DNA of 12,017 nt, from the NCBI GenBank assembly GCA_949516455.1, contig CATILC010000042.1:1-12017 (forward strand). Reading direction: 5' to 3'. Shown piece by piece: positions 1 through 7,336 of the stretch. Both the position numbers and the translations under genes were made by a program. A model generated the notes under the pieces. It did not search any database, was not told where the DNA came from, and worked only from the letters and a program-made list of their open reading frames with translations. Every line of letters starts with the position of its first letter. The stretch's first letter is position 1. Origin of the DNA: Flavobacteriia bacterium. GTDB taxonomy: Bacteria; Bacteroidota; Bacteroidia; Flavobacteriales; Schleiferiaceae.

Positions 1-237
1 CTGATCCCCATCCTCTGCGGGATCTTCCTGGCCGAAAACCTCAGCGTGATGCTTCAGGTGAGCTACTTCCGCTACACCCGGAAGAAATATGGGGAAGGGC
101 GAAGGATCTTCAAAATGTCGCCGCTCCACCACCACTACCAGAAACTCGGATACCACGAAAGCAAGATCGTGACCCGATTCTGGATCGTGGGCATCATGCT
201 CGCCGTACTCACCATCATCACCCTCAAGCTGCGCTGA
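1..237 (+). CDS. mraY: MraY (phospho-MurNAc-pentapeptide transferase), 3' end only
   Basis: The reading frame is open from the first base of the window and encodes the last 78 residues of MraY. This integral membrane enzyme transfers phospho-MurNAc-pentapeptide from UDP to undecaprenyl phosphate, making lipid I on the inner face of the cytoplasmic membrane. The visible part has the segment ENLSVMLQVSYF, the basic cytoplasmic loop with the family's three-histidine motif (MSPLHHHY), and a final hydrophobic helix ending in LKLR just before the stop. The true start lies upstream of the window. The stop codon shares one base with the murD start (TGATG), so the two are probably translationally coupled. 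Identification is firm because both the histidine motif and the gene order fit. Confidence 0.96.
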   Translation: MIPILCGIFLAENLSVMLQVSYFRYTRKKYGEGRRIFKMSPLHHHYQKLGYHESKIVTRFWIVGIMLAVLTIITLKLR

Positions 238-1583
238 TGGACTCGATCGACCTGCTGGTACTCGGAGGAGGAGAAAGTGGAACAGGAGCCGCTCTTCTGG
301 CGCATGCGCTGGGGTGGAAAGTAGCGGTGAGTGATGGAGGAAGCATTCGGCAGCTGCACAAAAAAGAGCTGGATGACAGAGGGATCGCCTACGAAGAGAA
401 CGGACACAACTGGACCAAAAACTACAGCGGACTGACGGTAAAAAGCCCGGGGATCCCCTCCACTTCTTCTGTTGTGACCGAACTGAAAAAGGCGGGAGCA
501 GAACTCATCAGCGAGATCGAATGGGCGAGCCGACACACCCAGGGAGATATCGTAGCCATTACAGGAAGTAATGGAAAGACGACCACCACAAGCATGACAC
601 ATGCCATTTTTCGCAACGCGGGAATGGATGTATGCATGGCCGGCAACATCGGCAACAGCATGGCGCGTGAACTCGCAAAAAAAGACAGTGCGCACTGGGT
701 CCTGGAGGTCAGCAGCTTCCAGCTCGACGACATCCACTCCTTCCGGCCCCGTGTGGCCGCGGTACTCAACATCACCGCCGATCATCTCGATCGCTACGGC
801 CACTCCCTGCAGGCCTATGCAGATGCCAAGATGCGCATCGCCATGAATCAGGATGCCGATGACCTGCTGATCCTGCCTGATTTCGATCCGGTGGTCAACG
901 AAGCATTGAAACGCAGGCCACTGCGCTCCCACATTGTCCGCTTCTCGGATGATCCCCTCACAGATCCTGCATCCGAAGGTGCCGGACTGAACGAGAACCA
1001 ACACATAAGAATTCAACTCCAAAACCGTGAACCCATGGAATTATTCGATCTGTCCCTTCCCGGAAGGCACAATGTTTACAACTCAATGGCTTCCGCCATT
1101 GCCGCACGATACCTCGAGGTGCGTGAAGAATCGATCCGAACCGCCCTCTCGAATTTTGAGCGTCTGCCGCATCGACTTGAAAGCATTTTGAGCATCAACG
1201 GTGTGGAATACATCAACGACTCGAAAGCCACAAATGTGAACAGCACGCAGTTCGCATTGGAGAGCATGAGCCGTCAGACCATTTGGATCGCGGGCGGCGT
1301 GGACAAGGGCAACGACTATCAGGAACTCATTCCGATCGCCAAAGAGAAGGTGAAGGCCTTGGTCTGTTTGGGCAAAAACAATGATTCGCTCATTGCAAAC
1401 TTCAAGGATTCCATCGACCTGATCGCCGAGACCGATTCCATGCAAGCCGCAGTACATACGGCATTCAGCATTGCAAAGAAAGGTGAGGCCGTTCTTCTCT
1501 CTCCCGCCTGTGCCAGCTTCGACCTGTTCGAAAGCTTCGAGGACCGGGGCCAACAATTCGTCAACTTCGTTCGTCAACTGTGA
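237..1583 (+). CDS. murD: MurD, UDP-MurNAc-L-alanine:D-glutamate ligase
   Basis: This cytoplasmic ATP-dependent Mur ligase adds D-glutamate to UDP-MurNAc-L-alanine. At 448 residues it is close to the usual 430-450. In order, the protein shows an N-terminal Rossmann-like glycine motif (LGGGESGTG, residues 9-17), TVKSPGIP (67-74), the ATP-binding loop GSNGKTTT (110-117), EVSSFQL (157-163), NITADHLDRY (178-187), and a lysine at 198 in YADAKMR, which matches the carbamylated lysine of the family. Further on come GRHN (276-279), LPHRLE (310-315), NDSKATN (327-333) and a C-terminal SPACASFDLF block. No key residue is missing. The ATG overlaps the mraY stop by one base, and the 3' end overlaps the ftsW start by four. 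It belongs to the lipid II branch together with murC, mraY and murG. Confidence 0.97.
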   Translation: MDSIDLLVLGGGESGTGAALLAHALGWKVAVSDGGSIRQLHKKELDDRGIAYEENGHNWTKNYSGLTVKSPGIPSTSSVVTELKKAGAELISEIEWASRHTQGDIVAITGSNGKTTTTSMTHAIFRNAGMDVCMAGNIGNSMARELAKKDSAHWVLEVSSFQLDDIHSFRPRVAAVLNITADHLDRYGHSLQAYADAKMRIAMNQDADDLLILPDFDPVVNEALKRRPLRSHIVRFSDDPLTDPASEGAGLNENQHIRIQLQNREPMELFDLSLPGRHNVYNSMASAIAARYLEVREESIRTALSNFERLPHRLESILSINGVEYINDSKATNVNSTQFALESMSRQTIWIAGGVDKGNDYQELIPIAKEKVKALVCLGKNNDSLIANFKDSIDLIAETDSMQAAVHTAFSIAKKGEAVLLSPACASFDLFESFEDRGQQFVNFVRQL

Positions 1584-2770
1584 GCAAAGGGCGATTGAGC
1601 TGGGAAGGGGATCGCTCCCTTTGGATCATTAGCCTATCGCTGGCGGTGATCTCTTTGCTGTCCGTGTACAGCGCGAGCAGCCATATCGCCTATTTGTACG
1701 GTTCTGGAGACATTGGGAAGATCGTCGTCAAGCATCTTGGGTTTTTGGTCACGGGTTTTGGCTTGATGTACGTCGCCCACAAATTTCCTTACAAGCGTTT
1801 TGGCCCCCTCGCCCTTCTCCTTCTTCCCCTGGTGGCCATATTGCTTGTTGTCACCCTGATGCAGGGCCAGACGATCAATGAAGCCAACGCAAGTCGATGG
1901 CTGCGCGTGGGCGGGATGAGTTTCCAGACTTCTGCACTGGCCGGACTGGTTCTCTTGGTCTACGTAGCGCGTTTCCTCAGTCTGAACGAACCCGGCAGCT
2001 ACAGCTTCAAAACATCTTTCATTCAGCTCTTGCTTCCCGTCCTGCTGGTCTGCGGACTGATCCTCCCCGCCAACCTCAGCACCGCGCTGATGCTCTTCCT
2101 TCTCGCACTTTTGCTGATGTTCGTTGGCCAATATCCCATGCGCTATATGTTGCGTCTGATCGGAACGGGCGTGGCAGGGCTTGCACTCTTCATTTTGGTC
2201 GTCAAGGCCTTTCCGGGCATCAGCAACCGCGTGGATACCTGGGAAAGCCGCATTACCGGATTTTTTGACGGCAGCGCAGAGGAAGGCTACCAGGTGCAAA
2301 AGGCAAAAATGGCCATCGCCCAGGGCGGACTCTTTGGAAAAGGACCCGGAAAGAGCAAACTCAAGCACTTCCTGCCTCAGTCGAATTCGGATTTCATCTA
2401 TGCGGTGATCGTTGAAGAATATGGATTCGTCGGCGGTGGCGTTGTGCTGCTCCTTTACTTCATCCTCTTTTTCAGGATCCTTCGGATCGCTTCCAGGGCC
2501 CCGACCCTGTTCGGACAATTGCTGGTCACCGCTGCGGGTTCAGGGGTGATGGTACAGGCATTCATCAATATGGGTGTGGCGGTCAATGTGCTCCCAGTTA
2601 CCGGGCAAACGCTGCCGCTCATCTCGGCAGGGGGCAGTTCGATCTGGATGACCTGCCTCGCTCTTGGAATGATCCTAAGTGTGAGTCGCGAGACCAGCAA
2701 ATCTGCTCAAGAAATTCCTGAGGCGGAAGGAGAAAAAGATGAATCGGTACATGCTCTGAGCAATGCCTGA
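1580..2770 (+). CDS. ftsW: FtsW, septal peptidoglycan glycosyltransferase (SEDS family)
   Basis: FtsW is a polytopic membrane SEDS protein that polymerises lipid II at the division septum, normally with a partner class B penicillin-binding protein. The 396-residue product has many hydrophobic helices starting near residue 13 and the family blocks RWLRVGG (106-112), QVQKAKMAIAQGG (238-250), SNSDFIYAVIVEEYG (268-282) and LPLISAGGSS (345-354). The aspartate in SDFIYA (residue 271) is at the position regarded as catalytic in SEDS enzymes. The C-terminal tail (about 370-396) is hydrophilic and acidic. The start is a GTG whose TGA-overlapping context (GTGA) couples it to the murD stop. It is preferred because the first helix follows a short cytoplasmic lead of usual length. 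No Shine-Dalgarno is seen. A RodA paralogue is possible in principle, but the dcw location and neighbours argue for FtsW. Confidence 0.95.
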   Translation: MSKGRLSWEGDRSLWIISLSLAVISLLSVYSASSHIAYLYGSGDIGKIVVKHLGFLVTGFGLMYVAHKFPYKRFGPLALLLLPLVAILLVVTLMQGQTINEANASRWLRVGGMSFQTSALAGLVLLVYVARFLSLNEPGSYSFKTSFIQLLLPVLLVCGLILPANLSTALMLFLLALLLMFVGQYPMRYMLRLIGTGVAGLALFILVVKAFPGISNRVDTWESRITGFFDGSAEEGYQVQKAKMAIAQGGLFGKGPGKSKLKHFLPQSNSDFIYAVIVEEYGFVGGGVVLLLYFILFFRILRIASRAPTLFGQLLVTAAGSGVMVQAFINMGVAVNVLPVTGQTLPLISAGGSSIWMTCLALGMILSVSRETSKSAQEIPEAEGEKDESVHALSNA

Positions 2771-3860
2771 ACCCTATCGATTCCTGATCAGCGGAGGCGG
2801 AACCGGAGGGCACATCTTTCCGGCCATCTCCATTGCCGAAGAACTCAGAAGGAGGCATCCAGACTGCGTGATCCACTTTGTCGGAGCCAGCGACCGCATG
2901 GAAATGCAGCGCATACCGGATGCGGGCTATAGCATCACTGGACTTTGGATCAAAGGCATCGACAGGAAAAGACCCCTGAGCAATTGGCGCTTCCCCTTTC
3001 AGATGGCTTCAAGTCTGATTCGATCCCATCTGTTGATCGGGAGGTACAATCCGGATGCGGTCATTGGAACCGGCGGATTCGCAAGCGGTCCCTTGCTCTT
3101 GGCTGCGAAACAGCGATCCATTCCCATCCTCATCCAGGAACAGAATTCATTTCCCGGCATCACCAATCGATGGCTGTCCGCCAAGGCGCGGAGCATTTGT
3201 GTGGCCTACGAGGGTTTGGAGCGGTTCTTTCCCAGGGAAAAGACCATCCACACGGGCAACCCGATACGCAAGGATCTGCTCCAGTGTGCGCATACCCGTA
3301 TAGATTGCCTGAAATCGTTTGGACTGAATGATCGGCCCACCATCCTTGTTCTTGGGGGAAGCCAGGGGGCCCGGGCCATCAACCAGGCGCTCAAGCTTGC
3401 TTATGCTCAGTGGCTGGATCAAGGGTACAATGTCATCTGGCAGACCGGTCAGCTGTACATCGATGAACTGAAGAGGGAGATCCAGCCCGCCGAAGGACTT
3501 TGGATGGACGCCTTTATAAGCCGCATGCCCGAAGCGCTTAAATGCGCCGATCTGGTGATCAGCCGGGCCGGGGCCGGTACCATCTCTGAACTCGAAGTAC
3601 TTGGCAAAGCCGCTGTACTGATCCCCTCCCCGAATGTGGCAGAGGATCATCAGACCCACAACGCACAGGCCCTTGCAGGCGATGCCGCGGCGCTCATGAT
3701 CGCGGAAAGCGATCTGTCGTCCGCGCTGGTTACAACAGTCCTCGAGTTGATGAAAGACGAAAAGAAAAGGGGGGATCTGGAAAAGAATGCGCTGGAACGC
3801 GGCCGACCCGATGCCACAGAACGCATCGTCGATGCCATTGAAAAATTGATCGATCGATGA
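2763..3860 (+). CDS. murG: MurG, lipid II synthase (UDP-GlcNAc transferase)
   Basis: This peripheral membrane GT-B glycosyltransferase adds GlcNAc from UDP-GlcNAc to lipid I, giving lipid II on the cytoplasmic face of the membrane. At 365 residues it has family length. The N-terminal domain opens with ISGGGTGGHIFPA (residues 9-21), a glycine-rich loop thought to contact the lipid diphosphate. It is followed by GTGGFASGP (102-110), IQEQNSFPG (124-132) and TGNPIRKDL (164-172). The C-terminal domain has LVLGGSQGARAIN (196-208), SRAGAGTISEL (267-277) and a nucleotide-binding region with VAEDHQTHNA (292-301). The ATG lies inside ftsW with an eight-base overlap, and the gene ends in an ATGA overlap with murC. 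No key motif is disrupted. Confidence 0.97.
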   Translation: MPEPYRFLISGGGTGGHIFPAISIAEELRRRHPDCVIHFVGASDRMEMQRIPDAGYSITGLWIKGIDRKRPLSNWRFPFQMASSLIRSHLLIGRYNPDAVIGTGGFASGPLLLAAKQRSIPILIQEQNSFPGITNRWLSAKARSICVAYEGLERFFPREKTIHTGNPIRKDLLQCAHTRIDCLKSFGLNDRPTILVLGGSQGARAINQALKLAYAQWLDQGYNVIWQTGQLYIDELKREIQPAEGLWMDAFISRMPEALKCADLVISRAGAGTISELEVLGKAAVLIPSPNVAEDHQTHNAQALAGDAAALMIAESDLSSALVTTVLELMKDEKKRGDLEKNALERGRPDATERIVDAIEKLIDR

Positions 3861-5185
3861 GCAGAGATGTCCATTTCTTCGCAGGTATTGGCGGCATCGG
3901 TATGAGCGCCCTTGCCAAACATCTGATCGCCCAGGGAGCGCTCGTTTACGGATACGACCGACAGCCATCTGCACTTACAAAAGAACTTGAAGGATCGGGA
4001 GCCCGTATCGGCTACAACACAACTGCAGCCGAACTTCCCAAGGAGGTCTCCGATGCAGAGGATCTGTGTGTTGTCTACACGCCAGCCCTGGGCGAAGACC
4101 ATCCATTGCTGAGCCATTTTCGCTCACTCGGTGTCCCTCTGCTCAAACGCTCCGAGTTTCTGCAGCAGATCCTGAAACACTACCAATGCTGGGCCGTCGC
4201 AGGGACGCATGGGAAAACCACCACCTCTGCTCTTTTGACCCATTTACTTCACAGCTGTAGCGCCCAACCGACAGCCTTCCTCGGAGGAGTGATGAACGGA
4301 CTGAACAGCAATTATCTGGAAGGCAACAGCCGCCTCTGCGTGGCTGAAGCCGATGAATTCGACCGCAGCTTCCTGCGCATGGAGCCTGCCTGCGGCATCA
4401 TCACCTCGATCGACTCGGATCACCTGGACATCTATGGGGACGACGCCACTTACCGTTCTGCCTTCGAAACCTTCAGGGAACAGGTGCTTGGGCCTTGTGT
4501 GGTGCACTCCTCCACCGGACTGCACGGCACCACCTATGGCCTGGATGCGGGCGATCACCGAGCAGTGAACATTCGGGTGGACAATGGCGCCTACCTATTC
4601 GATTGGATCGGACCTGGATTAAGAGAAAGTGTTCGCTTCCACCAAGCAGGAAGGCACAATCTTGAAAATGCACTGGCTGCTCTGGCACTTGCAGCAGAAA
4701 TGGGAATGGATCCAAAGGAACTCGCCTCCGGCCTCCGTCATTTTCCCGGTGTGCGAAGGAGAATGGATCGCATTTTTTCTTCCGATCGACACCTGTACTA
4801 CGACGATTACGCACATCACCCGCTGGAATTGCAAGCGCTGATCGAGGCCATTAGGGAATGGCACCCGGACAATAGACTGACTCTGATCTTTCAGCCCCAT
4901 CTCTTCAGCCGCACGCGGGATTTCCTGACCGAATTTTCGCAAGCGCTCGGCCGGGCGGATGAACTCGTCCTCTTGCCCATCTATCCTGCCCGAGAGGCGC
5001 CCATCGAGGGCGTGACTAGCGAGCGTCTTCTGGACGGGTGTGGCGTCAAGCAAAGTTCATTGGTCGAAGCAGAAGAGCTCCTCGATCTCCTTGATGAACG
5101 CAGACCGGAGTTGCTGGTCACTGCCGGTGCCGGCAGTATTGACCGCTTTGTGGCCCCCATTCGAAAAGCCATGGAAAAATGGTGA
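3857..5185 (+). CDS. murC: MurC, UDP-MurNAc:L-alanine ligase
   Basis: MurC catalyses ATP-dependent addition of L-alanine to UDP-MurNAc, the first amino-acid step of the peptidoglycan stem peptide, in the cytoplasm. The protein is 442 residues, near the 440-490 usual for the family. Motifs in order are the N-terminal glycine loop FAGIGGIGMSALA (8-20), the P-loop GTHGKTTT (116-123), EADEFDRSFL (164-173), SIDSDHLDIYGD (184-195), GRHNLEN (265-271), RRMD (301-304), YYDDYAHHP (314-322, typical of MurC) and a C-terminal VTAGAGSID (421-429). The DDYAHHP block separates it from MurD, MurE and MurF. The start overlaps the murG stop as ATGA, which strongly suggests coupling. The 3' end overlaps ftsQ by seven bases. 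In this cluster no murB lies between murC and ftsQ. Confidence 0.97.
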   Translation: MSRDVHFFAGIGGIGMSALAKHLIAQGALVYGYDRQPSALTKELEGSGARIGYNTTAAELPKEVSDAEDLCVVYTPALGEDHPLLSHFRSLGVPLLKRSEFLQQILKHYQCWAVAGTHGKTTTSALLTHLLHSCSAQPTAFLGGVMNGLNSNYLEGNSRLCVAEADEFDRSFLRMEPACGIITSIDSDHLDIYGDDATYRSAFETFREQVLGPCVVHSSTGLHGTTYGLDAGDHRAVNIRVDNGAYLFDWIGPGLRESVRFHQAGRHNLENALAALALAAEMGMDPKELASGLRHFPGVRRRMDRIFSSDRHLYYDDYAHHPLELQALIEAIREWHPDNRLTLIFQPHLFSRTRDFLTEFSQALGRADELVLLPIYPAREAPIEGVTSERLLDGCGVKQSSLVEAEELLDLLDERRPELLVTAGAGSIDRFVAPIRKAMEKW

Positions 5186-5889
5186 TCCTCCGGAGGCTGC
5201 ACAAATTGTTGAAATGGATGATCGCATTGTTGCTTCCTGTGCTCCTGTTGTCTTCTGCTGGCGGTGAACAACAAACGAAATACAGCCAGATAAAGGTGGA
5301 TCTAAAGGGCCCCACGCCCTTCCAGAATCGAGAAAGCATCACGCAATTCGCTGAGCGCCAATTATCTGGATCCACTCCAATTAACATGCGCATGTTGGAA
5401 GAAAGCCTCACTTCCCTCAATGGCGTGAAGAGAGCCGAAGTATTTTCAGATTACGAAGGAGGGGTTTATGCCGAGATCTGGCAGTCTCAACCTCTTGTTC
5501 GGCTCTTTGACTTGGATACGAGCTACTACCTCGACACCGACGGATACCCGGTTGCACTTTCCCCGCTGTGGTCAGAAACTGTGCCCTTACTGCGCCGCAG
5601 TGCTGGGCAGGAAATGCAGCAGGACATACACGAACTCTTCCTTTTCATAAGAGAAGACCGGATTCTTTCAGCGGCTGTGGATGCAGTTGAACTGGTCGAG
5701 AATGAAGAGCTCGTTCTGTATGCCTCGAGGGCCTGTTCACACAGTGTCCGACTGGGTCAGTGGGACGGATGGAGAGAGCGAATGGACAAACTCCGCACTT
5801 TCTACACGGAAGTTGTGGACTCGGGCAAGAGGACACTGTTTAATGAAATTGACCTTCGATTTGAAGGACAAGTGGTGGTAAAGAAATAG
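5179..5889 (+). CDS. ftsQ: FtsQ/DivIB-type cell division protein
   Basis: FtsQ is a bitopic inner-membrane protein that links the cytoplasmic ring to periplasmic synthesis of septal wall. The 236-residue product has a short basic cytoplasmic tail (RRLHKLLK, residues 5-12), one hydrophobic anchor (about 13-28, with a proline at 20) and a periplasmic part. A POTRA-like stretch starts at KVDLKG (39-44) and reaches INMRMLEESLTSLNGVKRAEV (68-88), followed by a beta-domain with WQSQPLVRLF and YYLDTDGYPVALSP. Sequence identity to well-known FtsQ proteins looks low, which is normal. Position between murC and ftsA supports the call. The ATG at 5179 is seven bases inside murC. A GTG at 5182 is an alternative start that would trim one residue and give a GTGA overlap. 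Confidence 0.87.
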   Translation: MVILRRLHKLLKWMIALLLPVLLLSSAGGEQQTKYSQIKVDLKGPTPFQNRESITQFAERQLSGSTPINMRMLEESLTSLNGVKRAEVFSDYEGGVYAEIWQSQPLVRLFDLDTSYYLDTDGYPVALSPLWSETVPLLRRSAGQEMQQDIHELFLFIREDRILSAAVDAVELVENEELVLYASRACSHSVRLGQWDGWRERMDKLRTFYTEVVDSGKRTLFNEIDLRFEGQVVVKK

Positions 5890-5897
5890 ATCGCCAA

Positions 5898-7235
5898 ATG
5901 AGCGAAGAAAAATTAGCAGTAGGCCTGGACATTGGAACGACCAAGATCGTTGCCATGGTCGGGCGCACCAATGAACACGGGAAACTGGAGGTCATTGCGT
6001 ACGGGAAAGCCCATTCACTCGGGGTTCATCGAGGTGTGGTGACCAATATCGTTCAGACCCGCGAATCGATACAAGCCGCACTCGAACTCGCGGAGCAGCA
6101 GGCTGAGGAGCCCATCGAGCAGGTGACCGTGGGCATCGCCGGACAACACATACGCAGCCTCCAACACAGCGACTACATCACTCGTTCGGATCCGGATGAG
6201 GTCATCGAGGATGCCGACATCGAATCCCTGAAGCAGAATGTCCACAAATTGGTCATGCTTCCAGGCGAGGAGATCATTCACGTTCTCCCTCAGGAATACA
6301 AGATCGATGGACAGGCCGATACCCGGGAGCCTCGTGGGATGTACGGGGGCAGACTGGAAGCCAACTTCCATATCGTGGTCGGCCAGGTAGCCTCCATCAA
6401 AAATATTTTCCGATGCGTTAAGGATGCCGGTCTAAAAGTGGCGGACATCACCCTGGAACCACTTGCGAGTGCAGAAGCCGTTCTGAGCCAGGAAGAAAAA
6501 GAAGCGGGCGTCGTGCTGGTGGACATCGGTGGCGGAACAACGGATGTGGCCATCTTCAAGGATGGCATCATCCGCCATACCGCCGTCATTCCTTTTGGAG
6601 GCAATGTCATCACCGACGACATCAAAGAAGGCTGTTCCATCATCGAGAAACAGGCCGAGTTGCTCAAGATCAAGTTCGGTTCTGCCTGGCCTGGAGAAAA
6701 CAAGGAAAATGAGATCGTCTCCATACCGGGCTTAAGAGGACGTGAACCAAAAGAGATCAGCTTAAAGAATCTCTCACGCATCATCCATGCGCGGGTGGTA
6801 GAGATCATTGAGCAGGTTTACGGCGAGATCAAGAGCTATGGCTTCAACGAGCCCAGCAAAAAGCTCATAGCCGGTATCGTGCTCACCGGAGGCGGTGCGA
6901 ACTTGAAACACATCAAGCAACTGGTGGAGTATGTAACGGGAATGGATACGCGCATCGGTTATCCAAACGAACACCTCGCTCATCAGAACGCACATGTCGA
7001 GGAACTGAGCAGCCCGCTGTACGCAACAGCGGTTGGACTGGTTCTCAAGGGGCTGCAGGAACACTCCGAGAAGGTGATTTCGGATACAGATGAAACAGGA
7101 CAGGAGGAAACAGAGGAGCATTCTTCGGGTGAAGGGACGACCGAGGAAGAAAGGGAAGCAGTACCTGAACGGAGCAGCTTCTTTGAAAAGTTCGTGGATC
7201 GGATGAAAACCTTCTTGGACGACGATACACAATGA
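5898..7235 (+). CDS. ftsA: FtsA, actin-like membrane anchor of the Z-ring
   Basis: FtsA is an actin-fold ATPase that binds the FtsZ tail, tethers the ring to the membrane and recruits later division proteins. The 445-residue product has the phosphate-1 loop in GLDIGTTK (9-16), the phosphate-2 loop DIGGGTTDVAIF (209-220) and the adenosine motif GIVLTGGGA (326-334). Residues 388-425 are an acidic, Glu/Thr/Ser-rich linker. The protein ends in a likely amphipathic membrane-targeting helix, SSFFEKFVDRMKTFL (426-440). An inserted lysine- and proline-containing stretch near 255-290 looks lineage-specific. The start codon is eight bases after the ftsQ stop and gives the expected short lead before the first beta strand. 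ftsZ follows after 101 bases, the largest gap in the operon. Confidence 0.96.
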   Translation: MSEEKLAVGLDIGTTKIVAMVGRTNEHGKLEVIAYGKAHSLGVHRGVVTNIVQTRESIQAALELAEQQAEEPIEQVTVGIAGQHIRSLQHSDYITRSDPDEVIEDADIESLKQNVHKLVMLPGEEIIHVLPQEYKIDGQADTREPRGMYGGRLEANFHIVVGQVASIKNIFRCVKDAGLKVADITLEPLASAEAVLSQEEKEAGVVLVDIGGGTTDVAIFKDGIIRHTAVIPFGGNVITDDIKEGCSIIEKQAELLKIKFGSAWPGENKENEIVSIPGLRGREPKEISLKNLSRIIHARVVEIIEQVYGEIKSYGFNEPSKKLIAGIVLTGGGANLKHIKQLVEYVTGMDTRIGYPNEHLAHQNAHVEELSSPLYATAVGLVLKGLQEHSEKVISDTDETGQEETEEHSSGEGTTEEEREAVPERSSFFEKFVDRMKTFLDDDTQ

Positions 7236-7284
7236 TCCCATACAAAAGCATAAAATCATGTTGAGCCTTGGGGTAAATATTGGC

Positions 7285-7302
7285 GTCGGGGTCGGAGTCG
7301 GT
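7285..7302 (+). repeat. Three tandem GTCGGN hexamers in the ftsA-ftsZ spacer
   Basis: Three consecutive hexamers (GTCGGG, GTCGGA, GTCGGT) lie about 35 bases before the ftsZ start, preceded by a diverged copy (ATTGGC). The spacer 7236-7336 holds no clear terminator and no good TAnnTTTG promoter box. The repeat sits in a 31-codon reading frame (7258-7353) that overlaps the ftsZ start, where it would encode alternating Val-Gly. The repeat itself is read directly. Any role in RNA structure, protein binding or translation of ftsZ is unproven. Confidence 0.5.
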
Positions 7303-7336
7303 TTGATGAGCCAAAACAAAATCACGGAAAAGAGAA

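Noticed and set aside
135..1022. 295-codon open frame antisense to mraY and murD
   Set aside because: Its translation has no recognisable motif and an odd Cys/Gly/Arg-rich composition, and it lies across two well-supported genes. It is a by-product of codon bias on the opposite strand.
1062..1073. 12-base identical string GGAAGGCACAAT also at 4649-4660
   Set aside because: It encodes the Gly-Arg-His-Asn motif shared by the Mur ligases MurD and MurC, so it is explained by homology and codon choice and is not a regulatory repeat.
1634..2518. 294-codon open frame antisense to ftsW
   Set aside because: Gln/Glu/His-rich translation with no domain, mirroring the hydrophobic codons of ftsW. Not a gene.
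3147..3974. 275-codon open frame antisense to murG and the start of murC
   Set aside because: No motif, no start context, and full overlap with conserved coding sequence.
7270..7283. AT-rich TAAATATTGG stretch in the ftsA-ftsZ spacer as an ftsZ promoter
   Set aside because: It does not match TAnnTTTG with correct spacing, and no convincing upstream element is present.
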